In this document: positions 13,390-24,833 of the stretch, one piece after another
Layout: each line of letters begins with the position of its first letter
Position numbering within the stretch: position 1 is the stretch's first letter
NCBI RefSeq assembly: GCF_002878395.1
Contig: NC_061121.1
Location: 137,334,467 to 137,398,466 of the forward strand
Origin: Capsicum annuum
Lineage: Eukaryota; Streptophyta; Magnoliopsida; Solanales; Solanaceae
Reading direction: 5' to 3'
Length of the DNA: 64,000 nt
The notes under the pieces: generated by a model
Database searches by the model: none
The model's input: only the letters and a program-made list of their open reading frames with translations
Told to the model about the DNA's origin: nothing
Program-made: the position numbers and the translations under genes

Positions 13390-13650
13390 TGAAAAGCCTG
13401 TGTATGTCATATACAAAATAGTTGTGTTACTTAGCATACTAAATACTTGTTGTGTTGTAACACTGGAAAAGTCAAGCATACCTATGGGGATTGAGAAACC
13501 TTTGTTCTATGGTAAATATTTGTAGGGTTAGTGGATTTGAAGCCCCTGTCGTAAGAAAGACATTACAGTGTCGACAAAAGAATTACATTTTTATAGTGTT
13601 CCACCTGTATGGATGTGAAAGTTTCTATTATATTGAAAAGGTTATAATGG
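13390..13650 (+). repeat. Third copy of leader-like segment
   Basis: Matches 9660-9910, including the shared runs around tcaagcatacc and gtggatttgaagcccc. Homology stops at about 13650, where the element A LTR starts, so element A inserted into this copy or beside it. The open frame 13491-13688 crosses the junction and is spurious. Confidence 0.6.
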
Positions 13651-15062
13651 ATTTATGCACCTATGTCTTGTTATCTACACTTATTTAGCTTAGTTTTGAG
13701 GACTTATCGTGTTCATAAGGTGTTAATATTGATAAAAATGAGCCTCTAAGTTTTAAGTTATGTAATTTTGATGTTTAAGGTTTCTTCAAACCAATGTTTT
13801 AAATGAAAATGCACATTTAGAGTTCAAACAAAATAACTAGTACTCTTATCTTGAGCTATGCTCTTTTCTAGTTTGTCTTGCTTGATTCTAGTTTAGTCAA
13901 GGGTCGAATTCATGGTGTTTATTATTATATAAAGATTTATGGGATGATTAAGTTTATATATGGATGATACTTAAGCTTTTTTTAATTTAAAACACAACCA
14001 CGAAATGAGGAGCAAAGGACCAAATGCATCAAGTATTCAATGATGAAATAGAAAAGTTGTGGACTTAGAGGGCATGCAACGCTTCCTAAGAACCACTTTT
14101 TGGGAGTTGCACGATATTGGATGCAAATTAAAATACATAAAATAGTATGCCTCAATGATAGAACTGTGCCAGGATCCCTAGGCTATGCGATAAGGGCATG
14201 GCATGCTAGCTAGGTCGAAATCAGCAACTTTGTTCCTAGACTAAATAGGACACTCCAACCATTGTGTATTCACCTTAAACTTTTAGGGATTAACAATATA
14301 TGGGAAAAGTCTTCGATTAAGATATTAATCTCATTTCTTTACTTTTTTTATGGATTATAATATGGCTTCATCTATTATGATTATGTGTATATCTGTGAGT
14401 GGCTAAACACTATTATATAGGGTTAAGGCCAAGAACGTGATTATTATTGCTTAGAATTTAGTGGTATAATCTTTATTATTGTTAATGGTTTTTCATGTAT
14501 CCTTTTTCTAATTATTCTATGAATTTACGGCCCTTAGGATAACTATAAAGTTCTATCAGGAGCTGTGAAGGAGGAACAATTGAATAAAACGTGGGATATG
14601 TGTAATAGGATCGTAATCATTCAATGAATTGAAGTCATGATTTTATTTTAGGTTAGGAATATACCTAATTATACATATTGGGTCCATATATAAGAAGAGT
14701 AAAAAGTCATTTATCTTAATACTTTCATCCCCACTAAACGATATTTAGGAGATCATAATCATGTCCAAGATAATTGACCCAACCAACAAAGTTATATAGG
14801 TAAGTATGTTTGTTTGTAGTTCCCTATTCTTAGGTTTCTCAATGTACAAAAACTTTATTTTATTATATTTTTTAAGTTTACTTTTAGTCTTAAAACTCAC
14901 ATACTTTTGCATTACATTTTCACTAGTTAATCTTTAGAGTATAACTAGAATTGGATAGTTGCTTAACACAAGAAACTATGGGATCGATACATGGATTGTA
15001 AAAGGTCATTTTGCTTATTGGTGGACCACATACACTTGCATGTACACTTTGGTGCTATAATT
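13648..15062 (+). repeat. Element A 5' LTR
   Basis: Its start is fixed by the end of homology between the flanking repeat and 9910. Its end is set by the primer site at 15066. It contains a GC-richer stretch at 14060-14230. The partner LTR is 27984-29075. Accumulated substitutions between the two indicate an old insertion. Confidence 0.7.
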
Positions 15063-15065
15063 TTT

Positions 15066-15083
15066 TGGCACAATTATCAAGGG
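15066..15083 (+). other. Degenerate tRNA-Asp primer-binding site
   Basis: The sequence tggcacaattatcaaggg stands where Athila/Tat elements carry TGGCGCCGTTGCCGGGGA, the complement of the plant Asp-tRNA 3' end. Most differences are G to A or C to T, as expected from decay of methylated cytosines. The G1 and G2 elements have better-kept versions. Confidence 0.55.
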
Positions 15084-15206
15084 ACTTGTAAATTGGCAAT
15101 TATCTTAGTTTTAGTTTAGTTTTTTCATTTCTTAAGAGTTAATTACTTGAGCTTAGCTTTTGAATTTACAAACACATGTTTAACAATATAGTAAGTTGAA
15201 AAGGTC

Positions 15207-16925
15207 ATGGAGTTGGTAGGGATATATCCCAAAGTCAAGCAATGCTTACACCAACTGAGGGAAGAAGCAGTTTTTTTTTATAGAATTCTGCCAATTCACA
15301 AAGAAGTAGAAGCTACTCTTACACCCATGGCTAAAGATGAACCAGCCCACAGTACTATTCGTGAAGTGGAAATCCCACTTGTGACTAATGTTACCTCTGT
15401 CATACGAATACCTAAACCCAGAGGTAGATTTACACAAAAATAGAAGATGGTGCAGCTTTTGCATAGCAGCAGGCAGTTTACTGACTTGTCACATGAAGAT
15501 CCACAGGTTCACTTGTAAAATATTTTTGTGATCAGTGACATGTTCATTCCCACTAGGTTATCCACTTATGTGAGGTTGACACTCTTCCTTTTGTCACTTT
15601 AAGGGAATCAAAGAAGTTGTTGAACATTGAGCCAGCGGGTTCCATCACTATATGTGATGACTTAGCTAAAAAATTCCTCATCTATTTCATTCCATTCAGT
15701 ACTACTGCAAGATTACACATTGAGATAATAAGCTTTAAGCAGAAGTTTGAAAAGAATCTATATTATTCTTAGGAGAGGTTTATATCTCCTATTTAGGACT
15801 GTCCACCAATAGAATTTTAATAACGTATTGACTCACACCTTTGTTGTAGCACTTGACAATAGCAAGAAAATTTGATAGATTCAAATGCAGATGGTCAAGC
15901 ATTAGAGAAAACCTATGATGAGCTTTATACCTTACTGAATTGTATTGCACAAGGAAATCCAAATTGGTATAGTGACATATCCAGTAGTGTAGTTAAAAAT
16001 TTTGCAGGCATAATCGACATTGATAGTGTCACAACCTTATCTAACTAATTGGCAACCCTTCAGAATTAGATGATAACAAAATTTAGCAAGTTGGTCATAA
16101 ATCATTCTCACGTTCAGGTGAATGTTGTTCATTAGACCCAATCTTGGTGTAAGATTTATAGAAATAATGGTCATTTTATAGATTTTTGTGGAGCAAATCC
16201 TGAGTCTGTAAACTTTGAGGGCAATGTATAGAATCCAACTTATGTAAATTCATACAATCAAAAGTAAAAGACTCAACCAAACTATTAGTGGGGTAACAAT
16301 CAAAATCAGCAGTTCTAGTAGCAGCATGACATACATGCCTATAACATTAATGAAACTGTAAAGTAGATCCTAGCCAATCTAGATGAAATGGTTGTTGAAA
16401 TTAAGAATCATCAAATTGCACAAAAGAAATTGGAGGAATAGTTTGGGAAGCTAGCTCAGGCATAGAATACCAGACCCAAGGTGAATTTCTAAGTGATAAT
16501 GAAAATCGAAAGCAAGTTATGAAAATTACCTTAATGAGTGGTAGAGATCTTATTGACAGACCTCCTAACAAAAATAAGGAGGATATAGAACTAGTCCAAG
16601 AATAGTTAGAAAAAAAGCAAGGTGAAGTTGATGATTCTTAGAATTCAGGGAAGTTTGAATGCCCAAAAACTAAGGTTGCAGAGAAATGCATGAAAGGCCA
16701 CCACCACCATTTCAAAAAGTTCTTTCACATGTTCAAAGAACATCACATTAATCTTACTTTTTTAGATATTTTGCAAGGTATAACATAGTATGATAAGTAC
16801 TTGAAGGATGTGTTTACCAGCAATATAATGTTGCATGACGTTGACATTGTCGCACTTAAAAAGAAATGTAGTTCAATAGTGTTGCAAAAGATGCCCAAGA
16901 AATTAAATGACCCAAGAAGTTCCAC
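15207..16925 (+). pseudogene. Gag of element A
   Basis: Decayed retrotransposon gag that would have formed the nucleocapsid. The first open stretch (15207-15443) is followed by pieces such as VQLLHSSRQFTDLSHEDPQ near 15450, the capsid-core region around 15600-15780, and QALEKTYDELYTLLN near 15895. A degenerate zinc knuckle (C, then Y in place of the second Cys, H, C) lies near 16150-16195. Stops are mostly TAG and there are several frameshifts. This is the typical first gene downstream of the primer site in Athila/Tat elements. A plant host gene is ruled out by the LTR context. Confidence 0.65.
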
Positions 16926-16989
16926 CCTTCTCTAATAAATTGGTAATAGAGATATGGTCCATGATCTAAGTGATTAATGGTTAATTATA

Positions 16990-17480
16990 AAATTGATTCC
17001 CATAGTGTTCAATACTCTTTGTTTGTGTAAGTAAAGACTATGCTTTGTAGTTCTACGCATGGCAGACTGAACCAGAGTCCAACCTAAAAAATGATTGTGG
17101 TGTGATCATTAAGGTTTGTAAGTTTCTTATCCCTACCAAATTTTTAGTTCTGGATTATGATGTAGATGACAGCGTGCCAATTATTTTGGAATATCCATTT
17201 TCGGCAAGGGAGGATCACTAATTGATGTGAGAGAGGGCACTCTCAAGATGAGATTTGATGATGAAAACATGGTCTTCAAAGTCCAAAAAGAACATAATCT
17301 GTCTTTACATTAAAAAGACTTATGCATGACGATAGCCATAAAAGTGGCTGAGTATGGGGTAGTGGAGCGTAAAGTAGCAAAGACCTCTCCAAATTATCTT
17401 ATAAAGTTGCTTGAGCCACTATTAACCTTAAAAAGCTTTAAGTTGAAATATAAGCCTAAAAAGGCTAATGTTATAAAAAG
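16990..17480 (+). pseudogene. Aspartic-protease remnant of element A
   Basis: C-terminal part of the gag-protease reading region. The conserved stretch around 17180-17290 gives PIILEYPF in one frame and LIDVREGTLKMRFDDENMVF in another, split by a frameshift. It ends with lysine-rich sequence near 17440-17490. The catalytic DTG/DSG motif itself is not readable. No reverse transcriptase follows, so the element depends on other copies. Confidence 0.5.
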
Positions 17481-19159
17481 TGATGATAGTTAGAGTACAC
17501 ATGTAAGAGGTTAAAAATGAGTAAGAAGATGGCCTCTAAGTAAGAGAAAACAGATAAAGGAATTTGTTTAAGAAGTAGTGATATGGGTTATGTCGTGACT
17601 CTAGATTGTAACTATTGGTTGTTTAAGGTGAAGTGATGCTATAAGATTGTATGTATTGGTTGTTTTTGAATTTGAAAAAAATTACAAAATGATTTATGCT
17701 TTCTAGTATTTAGTTTAGAAGATATTAACGTCAATCTAGTAGGTGAACACTTCTCCCACATCGTGGTTTTTCTTTATGGTTATTTTCCATAGTGGTGCTC
17801 TTTGATCCTATTTTTTTTTCTTCTTAGAAGTATATTTTAAAATTTTATGTTAGGTAAGTAAGATGTTCTTGTAAGTTCTATGGGTAATTGCATGATGCAA
17901 GTATTTTTTGCTATAAAAGCATGTTGATTGTACTGAATAGCTACTTTTGAAACACCTAGGCTCTTGTTTATTACTCGTGTACATTACTGGCTTAATTTTG
18001 AATTCCTGTGATTGCTTGGTTGAGAGTAAATAATGATCCTAGTTGAGTTGAGCATTTTGCATGTGTGTGTGAGATTTTTATTTATTCCATGTTGCATTTT
18101 GTTATCTAGAACTTGCCTGGTATGTGCGCAAAGTTAAATAAGGAATATTAGTTTCGAAAATGATATGGCATTTCTTTGATAGTCATATTTCATACCCTTT
18201 TTACCTACCTTTGTGCATATTTATAGATAACCCCATTATGCCATTATTTGTTTGGCATCCTCATATGTGGCTTGTTCCCCTTCTTTGATAGACCATAATT
18301 TGAGCAAAACCTCCTAAGTGCTTCTGTTGAAAATCGAACAGGGTTAAGGAGTGTAAAATTGAAGAAGAAAAAGGCTAAAGTGAATCCCCCACGTAGTATC
18401 TTTTGGTGTTGAAAAGTTGTTATGTTGTGAATGGGAGTAATGTAATGAAAAAGAGAGAAATTGATCAATAATAAATTATATATTGATAGAAAAAACTCCC
18501 TACTCAATATATATGAACTAGCTTAAAGATATGAGGAAAACCAAAGAAATATGGGTGTAGAAAGAAGTGGCAATAATTGGTTGTTAGAGAAGAGTTTAAA
18601 TGCTAAATGTGACGTATTAAAACACTTAAGTGAATATAGTCTCAATTCCTAGCCAAAAATAGTTCCTACCAGTCCCTTAGCATACATTACAACTCTTAAA
18701 GTTCTATTTAATCATAAACCTCAACATATTGAAATTTATAGAGAATTACACTAAGGGAAAGCCTATGTTTTATCTTGTGTAACTTGTTAATTCTTTAGGA
18801 GAGTGAGCTTATGTTGATTCCTATACCCTTTCTTGTGATTAGTTGCATCTATGTTAGTAATTAAGCATAAATCTCTAGTTGTGAGGGCACATGCTTAATG
18901 ATAGATAGGTGATTTGTATGATTCCTTTAATTGAGTAATATGAAGTTTTCAAACTTGGTGAGTCAGTTCTTGAGGTTAGGAGTTTTTTAAGAAGTGTCTA
19001 TAAGTTGTCAAGTGAATACTACTACATGCTTGCTTGGGAAACTTGCTATCTGTATAGTAAATGTAGTGCTAGATTGAATGTCTTGCTTATAATAGTAGTG
19101 TGGATTAATTATTTGATATGATTCTTAAGTGAAGAGTTGTTCAAGGGCGAACAATCCTT
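17481..19159 (+). other. Noncoding 3' internal region of element A
   Basis: About 1.7 kb with no motif-bearing frame; the minus-strand open stretch 18244-18507 is spurious. It ends with ggcgaacaatccttaag before the polypurine tract. Long noncoding spacers between gag-pro and the 3' LTR are common in non-autonomous Tat-type elements. Confidence 0.5.
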
Positions 19160-19169
19160 AAGTGTGGGG
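19160..19169 (+). other. Polypurine tract of element A
   Basis: The sequence aagtgtgggg is followed by taatgatctccgc, which looks like the first bases of the 3' LTR. Pararetrovirus sequence takes over within about a dozen bases. Confidence 0.55.
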
Positions 19170-19180
19170 TAATGATCTCC

Positions 19181-19297
19181 GCTACTGAATAATTTGCACT
19201 TATTATAAATTTAAATTTTTGGTATATTAAATTTCCTTTTATGGCAGTTATTATGCTTTTTTCTATTGGTTTTATAATTCTATCATCTGCTAAATAT
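19181..19297 (-). pseudogene. Inverted fragment of the movement-protein gene
   Basis: On the minus strand this matches 22055-22171 of the movement-protein ORF almost base for base. For example, the block around ccttttatggcagttattatgc is the reverse complement of 22090-22120. It creates the start of an apparent plus-strand frame at 19241 that is purely antisense. The left junction with element A shares ctactg with the viral sequence, suggesting microhomology joining. Confidence 0.85.
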
Positions 19298-19330
19298 ATA
19301 TGTTTGAATTTAGATTGGATTGGATTAATT

Positions 19331-19702
19331 ATGAGAAGACCATTTAAAAACAGAGAANNNNNNNNNNNNNNNNNNNNNNNNNNNNNNNNNNNNNNNNNNN
19401 NNNNNNNNNNNNNNNNNNNNNNNNNNNNNNNNNNNNNNNNNNNNNNNNNNNNNNNNNAAACAGAGAAGCTTTTAGAAAAATTAAAGAATCTTTAATTAGT
19501 AATTATTCAGAATATATAAGTCTAAATAAAATAAAAGAAAACCCACAAATATTAGCCTACCTAATTACCTTAATATCTAGTATTGAAGCAAAATTAATAA
19601 TCCATTTAAAATCTAGAAGAATGAGACACATACCACCTAATTATGATAAAATAAGATTTAGATATCCATCAAAATATTATAAATATGGTTTAAATGAATA
19701 AA
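19331..19702 (+). pseudogene. Pararetrovirus 5' ORF fragment interrupted by an assembly gap
   Basis: Lysine- and arginine-rich coding sequence starts with ATG at 19331, is interrupted by the run of N, and continues in open frame from 19458 to a stop at about 19700. It shows no conserved catalytic motif. Position upstream of the coiled-coil ORFs suggests one of the small 5' proteins of the virus. The next ATG at 19694 overlaps its stop, a compact arrangement typical of polycistronic caulimovirids. Confidence 0.5.
19358..19457. other. Assembly gap, exactly 100 N
   Basis: The run of 100 N is a conventional placeholder for unknown length. The bases on its left end in aaacagagaa and those on its right begin with aaacagagaa, so the two contig ends may simply overlap. 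Confidence 0.95.
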
Positions 19703-20330
19703 GTACAAAAATACAAAGAACTAAATGAAATTATTTCTGAAAAACGTAAAGAATTAAAAATAAGAATAGAAAGACTACATTATAATATATTTGCCGGAGT
19801 TAGTGAAAACTCAATAAATACACAAAAAAATGAAATATCAAAATTAGAATCACAAATAGATAGTTTAGAATATATATATATCAACATGAACTATTTACAA
19901 TAAAATAAACAAAGAAGAATTTATAATAGATGAAAAAATATATGAAAATCATGAAGGATTAAAAATAAAAATAGTATTTTCTAATCTAGGAAGAAGATAT
20001 AAGAAAATTGGTGAACATTTATATTTAATTTTAGAAAAAGAAGAATTAAAATGAGAAGATAAATTGATAGTTATGGTAAGAATAGAAAGAGAAAATGAAG
20101 AAATAGATAGGAAAAAGGAAATAAGAAAAATAAAAAAATAAACTACTGAAAAAATACGAAAAGTAGAAGAAACTAAAAATAGTACGATTGCTGAATTAGA
20201 AAAAGAACTACAAATGTTAAAAGATTTTATGAAGAAAGACAAAAGGAAAAGGAAGAGAAAGATAAAGAACAAAAATTACTAAATAAGATAAATCAATTTA
20301 AAGAAAACTTAGAAATAAATAATATAGATG
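19694..20330 (+). pseudogene. Coiled-coil ORFs upstream of coat protein
   Basis: An open frame 19694-19903 encodes 69 residues rich in Glu, Lys, Ile and Leu with heptad-like spacing and no Pro in the core. It is followed through stops and frame changes by equally charged helical sequence to about 20330. Small coiled-coil proteins often precede the coat protein in caulimovirids, where some act as virion-associated proteins. That role here is only an analogy. A stop near 20140 (aaaaaataaactactg) and others break the frame. The minus-strand frame 20272-19949 is an antisense shadow. Confidence 0.5.
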
Positions 20331-21670
20331 TTGAAGAGACAGATAATTATGATTCAAAAGATAGTGAAACATATACAAAAATAGTAACAAATACAAAAAA
20401 TTTAGAAATCAATGAAAAACAAGAAGTAATTAATGAAGAAAACTTAGAAAATATCAACACAGAAATAAATACTCTTGATAAAAAAGAAGATGAAAATATA
20501 ACACCTAGAACATCAGAAATAAGAAAACCTACATATTATAAGAATAAGTTTATAAGATATAATCTAAAGAATGAATATGATAAATGGACACCAAAACAAA
20601 TAGTTAATAAAAATTATAACTTTTTAGACTTAGACTGTGTAATAGATACAGAAAAAATAATAAAATTATGGATAGGATATATGACAAAACAATTATTAGA
20701 TAATAATATAAACATAATAGATGCACCAGAATATATGCAATGAACACTAATAGTAACAGTGAAATTATGGTTTTCAAATTTAACTGAAAATAGCAAAAAG
20801 GTATTAAGAACTAATAAACCTACAGAAGGAACATCATCAACAACAACTAAACTAACACCTATAGAATTATTAAAAAAATATGAAACATCTATAAAAGATG
20901 AATTTAGTAGTATGACAACAATAGAAGAAGAACAAGATGAAAAAAAAGATACAAATAGGAATTTAATGTTAAAACTAGCAATATGTAATATGTGTTATAT
21001 AGATGAATATACTTATGCATTTAAAGAATATTATTATAAAGGAGCATATAATATAGAAGAAAGTAAAGAAATAAGAAAATTATATTTTAATAAATTACCC
21101 GAACCATTTAGTTCAAAGATAATAAAGAGTTGGGAAGAAGCAAAAATAGTAGATACTCTAGGAGCAAGAATAAAATTTTTACAACAATGGTATAGAAACT
21201 TATGTGAAAAATATAGAGAAGAATTAAAAATGAAAAAAATATTGATAAGAAATTTAGCATGTTGCAAAAATAAAATAGCACCCCAATTCGGATGTGAAGA
21301 AAGATATTATAAGAAAAGAAAAAGACATAAAAAATATAAGAAATATAAAAAATCAAAATATAAATACAAGAAACCAAGAAAAAGATATTATGTAAAAAAT
21401 TATAAATACAAAAGACCATATAAAAAAAAAGAAATCTATAAAAGAATGTACTTGTTATAATTGTGGAAAATTAGGGCATTTAGCTAGAGATTGTAAATTA
21501 CCTAAAAATCCAAAAAATAAACAAATATCAGAAATAAAAATAGAAAATACAGAATATATGAAAATAGATTATATAGATTATGAATTAGAAAGTGAGATAA
21601 TATATATGAAATTTCAGAAAATAAAACAGATAATGAAATAGATAGTGTAATAGATGAATCAAATGACTAA
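20331..21670 (+). pseudogene. Coat protein with CCHC zinc knuckle
   Basis: This is the structural capsid protein region. The N-terminal part (20331-20540) is acidic. A central domain runs from about 20560 and is interrupted by an in-frame TGA at 20741-20743 before the open stretch 20759-21460. A strongly basic Lys/Tyr tail (21297-21420) follows, and then a CX2CX4HX4C knuckle at 21453-21494 (C, C, H, C clearly readable). The knuckle is in a different frame from the upstream ORF, and the shift coincides with a run of nine A at 21422-21430. The ORF ends with TAA at 21668-21670, overlapping the movement-protein start. Domain order matches caulimovirid coat proteins. Antisense frames here are shadows. 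Confidence 0.75.
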
Positions 21671-22895
21671 AGAAGATATGAAAATAATAACAAAGGAAGA
21701 AAATTTAAATGATGAAGGAACAGACCAAAAAATAATATTTGACAGTAACATATTTAATGAAATAAAAGGAAAAGAATTAGACTGAAGTGTACAAAAAATA
21801 TTTAAAATACCAACAATAAAAAATATGTTTACTAGGAAAAAAGAAGAATATTATGTAGTAAGCCAAAAGGAACATGTAATAGACTGTAGATATGCAAAAG
21901 GTAAAACTAGTATACCACTAGTAACAAAAAGAATAATTAATAAAGAGATAAACGATATAAAAAGTAAAGATCCAATAAAATATGTACACCTTGGAGGTAC
22001 AAAGATATTAATAAAAGCATGTTTTAAAGAAGGAATAGATACACCAATAGAATTATATTTAGAAGATGATAGAATTATAAAACCTATAGAAAAAAGCATA
22101 ATAACTGCCATAAAAGGAAATTTAATATACCAAAAATTTAGATTTATAATAAGTGCAAATTATTCAGTAGTGGTAATAGATAAAAATATAGATAAATCAT
22201 TAGTATTATATTGGAAAATATCAGGAATAGAATTAATCCCAGGAAGTAAAATATTTACAGCAAGATGCAAAAATTTATATGTATTAACAACAAAACATAA
22301 AATAACAGGAAAAGATAAGATTAACAAAATACGAATAGAAAGTCCATTCGAACAAATTGTAAAAACAATAGATTATAATGATTATAGATATAGAGACATA
22401 GATATAGAAGAAAATTTAGAAATAATAAATGATAGAATAAGTACAACGAAAAGAATAGCTGATGAAAAACCAGAATCATCAAGCTCATCAAAAAGAAGAA
22501 GTTATGAAATAAATTCAACAAATAATTTAAATCAATATTACATAACAAGAAAGGTAAATGAAAAAGAATATTTAATACTCTTAAATACAGGACAAGAAGA
22601 AAATTATATAGCAAAATATCTAGTAAAAAATGAAGAAATAAAAACTGATAATGATATATGCCCAGATCTACCAAGAAGTTTAATAAATACTAAAAATATA
22701 GCAGAAAAAGAAATAATAATAGGAATTAGAAAAATAAAAATAGAATTTGAAGTAAAGGAAGAAATGCAAAAAGCAGACATAATATTAGGAATAAAATGGC
22801 TAGAACAAGTAAAACCATACAATATAGAACATACACAATTAACCATAACATATAATAACACAGAGAAATTATTCTTAAAAAGAGCCTTAACATAA
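21663..22895 (+). pseudogene. Movement protein with C-terminal protease-like segment
   Basis: Cell-to-cell movement protein of the 30K type. The likely start ATG at 21663 overlaps the coat stop by 8 bases. One in-frame TGA at 21783 breaks the N-terminus, after which 356 codons stay open from the ATG at 21825. The centre (residues 60-170 counted from 21825) is beta-rich, as in 30K proteins, and a Ser/Arg stretch (SSSSSKRRS) forms a linker near residue 220. The C-terminal third contains LLNTGQEENY (N254-T255-G256) and ADIILGIKWL (I320-L321-G322), which looks like a retropepsin with its catalytic Asp changed to Asn. Residues 1-100 contain the piece that is duplicated in inverted form at 19181-19297. 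Confidence 0.7.
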
Positions 22896-22899
22896 AAAG

Positions 22900-24833
22900 A
22901 AAATATATGTATTAATAAAGATAGTAGTAGAAGGATATTAAAGTAGATATTATACGCCTATAATAGATACAGGAGCAGAAGCAAATTTATGTAGATATAA
23001 TTGCTTACCAGAAAGCAAATGGGATAAATTTAAAATACCAATAATAGTTAAAGGATTTAATAATGAAGGAAGCTTAATTACTTATAAAGCTAGGAATGTA
23101 AAAATACAAGTATGGGATAAGATATTAACAATAGAAGAAATTTATAATTATGAACTAACATCAAAAGATATACTTTTAGGAATGCCGTTTTTAGATAAAT
23201 TATGCCCACATATAATAACTAGAATAGATTGGTGGTTTACAACACCATATAAACAGAAAGTAAGAGCAAAAAGACTTAATAATAAAATAAGAAAGAAAAC
23301 TGGTTGGGTAAAAGGAAGTGAAAAAATTACACAAAAAGTTAGAAAATATAAAAAATACTGAAGATACAATAGAACTAGTCGTATTTTCGATAAATAAAAT
23401 AGAAATAACTATATTTTCAATAAATAATATAGAAATAATTAAGAAAAAATTTGAACAATTATATAGTGAAGATCCATTAAAAGGATGGAAAAAACATAAA
23501 ACTACTATAAAAATTGAATTAACAGATAAAAATAGCATAATGACCCAGAAACCATTAACATATAATTTTCACGATTTAAAAGAATTTAAAATACATATAG
23601 ATGAATTATTAGAAAAACAATATATACAAAAAAGTAATAATAAACATAATAGTCCAACATTTATATTAAATAAACATAGTGAACAAAAAAGAGGAAAAAG
23701 TTGTATGGTTATTGACTATAGAAATTTAAATGCAAAGAATATAACATATAATTATCCAATACCAAATAAGATATTAAAAATAAGACAACTACAGGGATAT
23801 AATTATTTTAGTAAATTCGATTGTAAATCAGGATTTTTTACCATTTAAAGTTAGAAGAAGAATCTAAAGAATTAACCGCATTTACTGTACCACAAGGATT
23901 TTATGAATGGAAAGTATTACCATTTGAATATAAAAATGCACCAGGTAGATATCAACATTTTATGGATAGTTATTTTAAACAATTATCTAATTGTATAGTA
24001 TACATAGATGATATATTATTATATACAAAAACTAAAGAAGAACATTTAAAATTATTAGGACAATTTACAGATATAATAGAAAAATCGGGAATAAGTCTAA
24101 TTGAAAAGAAAGCTGAAATTATGAAAAATCGGATAGAATTTTTAGGAATACATATAGATAAGAGTGGAGTAAAAATGCAACAGCATATAGTACAAAAAAT
24201 AATAAATTCAAAAAAATAATTAGATACAAAAAAGAAATTACAATCATTTTTAAGATTAGTAAACCAAGTAAGGGAATATATTCCAAAATTAGTAGAAACT
24301 TTAAAACCACTACAGAAAAAATTTAAAAAGGATGTAGAATATAACTATAATGAAGAAGATAAAAAACAAGTTCAGAAAATCAAATTACTTTGTAAAGAAT
24401 TACCAAAACTACAATTTCCAGATGAAAATAGAAAATTTATATTTATAGTAGAAGCAGATGCTAGTGAATGTAGTTATGGAGGAGTATTTAAATACCGATA
24501 TGAAGCAGAAAAATTAGAACACCATTGTAGATACTACTCAGGTATGTTCAATGAAACAGAAATAAAATGGGAAATAAATAGGAAAGAATTATGTTCATTA
24601 TATAAATGTTTGTTAGCATTTGAGCCATATCTTGTATATAACAAGTTTATTATACGAACGGATAATACGCAGGTACGCTGGTGGTTAACAAAGAAAATAC
24701 AAAATTCAGTTACAACAAAAGAGATTCGGAGACTATTCTTGTATATATTAAATTTCACATTTATAATTGAAGTAAATAGTACTAACAAAAATGTTATTGC
24801 AGATTACATATCAAGACAAAGCTACACAGACTG
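22900..24833 (+). pseudogene. Protease-reverse transcriptase-RNase H polyprotein
   Basis: The replication polyprotein of the pararetrovirus. The aspartic protease motif DTGA is encoded at 22966-22977, with ILLGMPFL downstream. Reverse transcriptase occupies about 23520-24215: the open stretch 23318-23848 has YRNLNAKN, then VPQGF near 23895 and the catalytic YIDD at 24001-24012. RNase H follows with an EADAS motif (Asp codon 24457) and ends near 24833. Protease and YIDD/RNase H are in one frame, while 23318-23848 is in another, implying two compensating shifts. A TAA at 24217 is another break. The gene is defective. Family assignment is secure from the motifs and their order. Confidence 0.85.

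Noticed and set aside
19241..19495. Apparent 84-codon plus-strand gene
   Set aside because: It starts in antisense movement-protein sequence and runs through the N gap, so the frame is an artefact.
21034..21419. Long minus-strand frames opposite the coat gene
   Set aside because: Phe/Ile/Leu-rich antisense of an A-rich coding strand; they are shadows.
21851..22861. Minus-strand frames opposite the movement protein
   Set aside because: Same composition effect. The plus strand carries the protein-like features.
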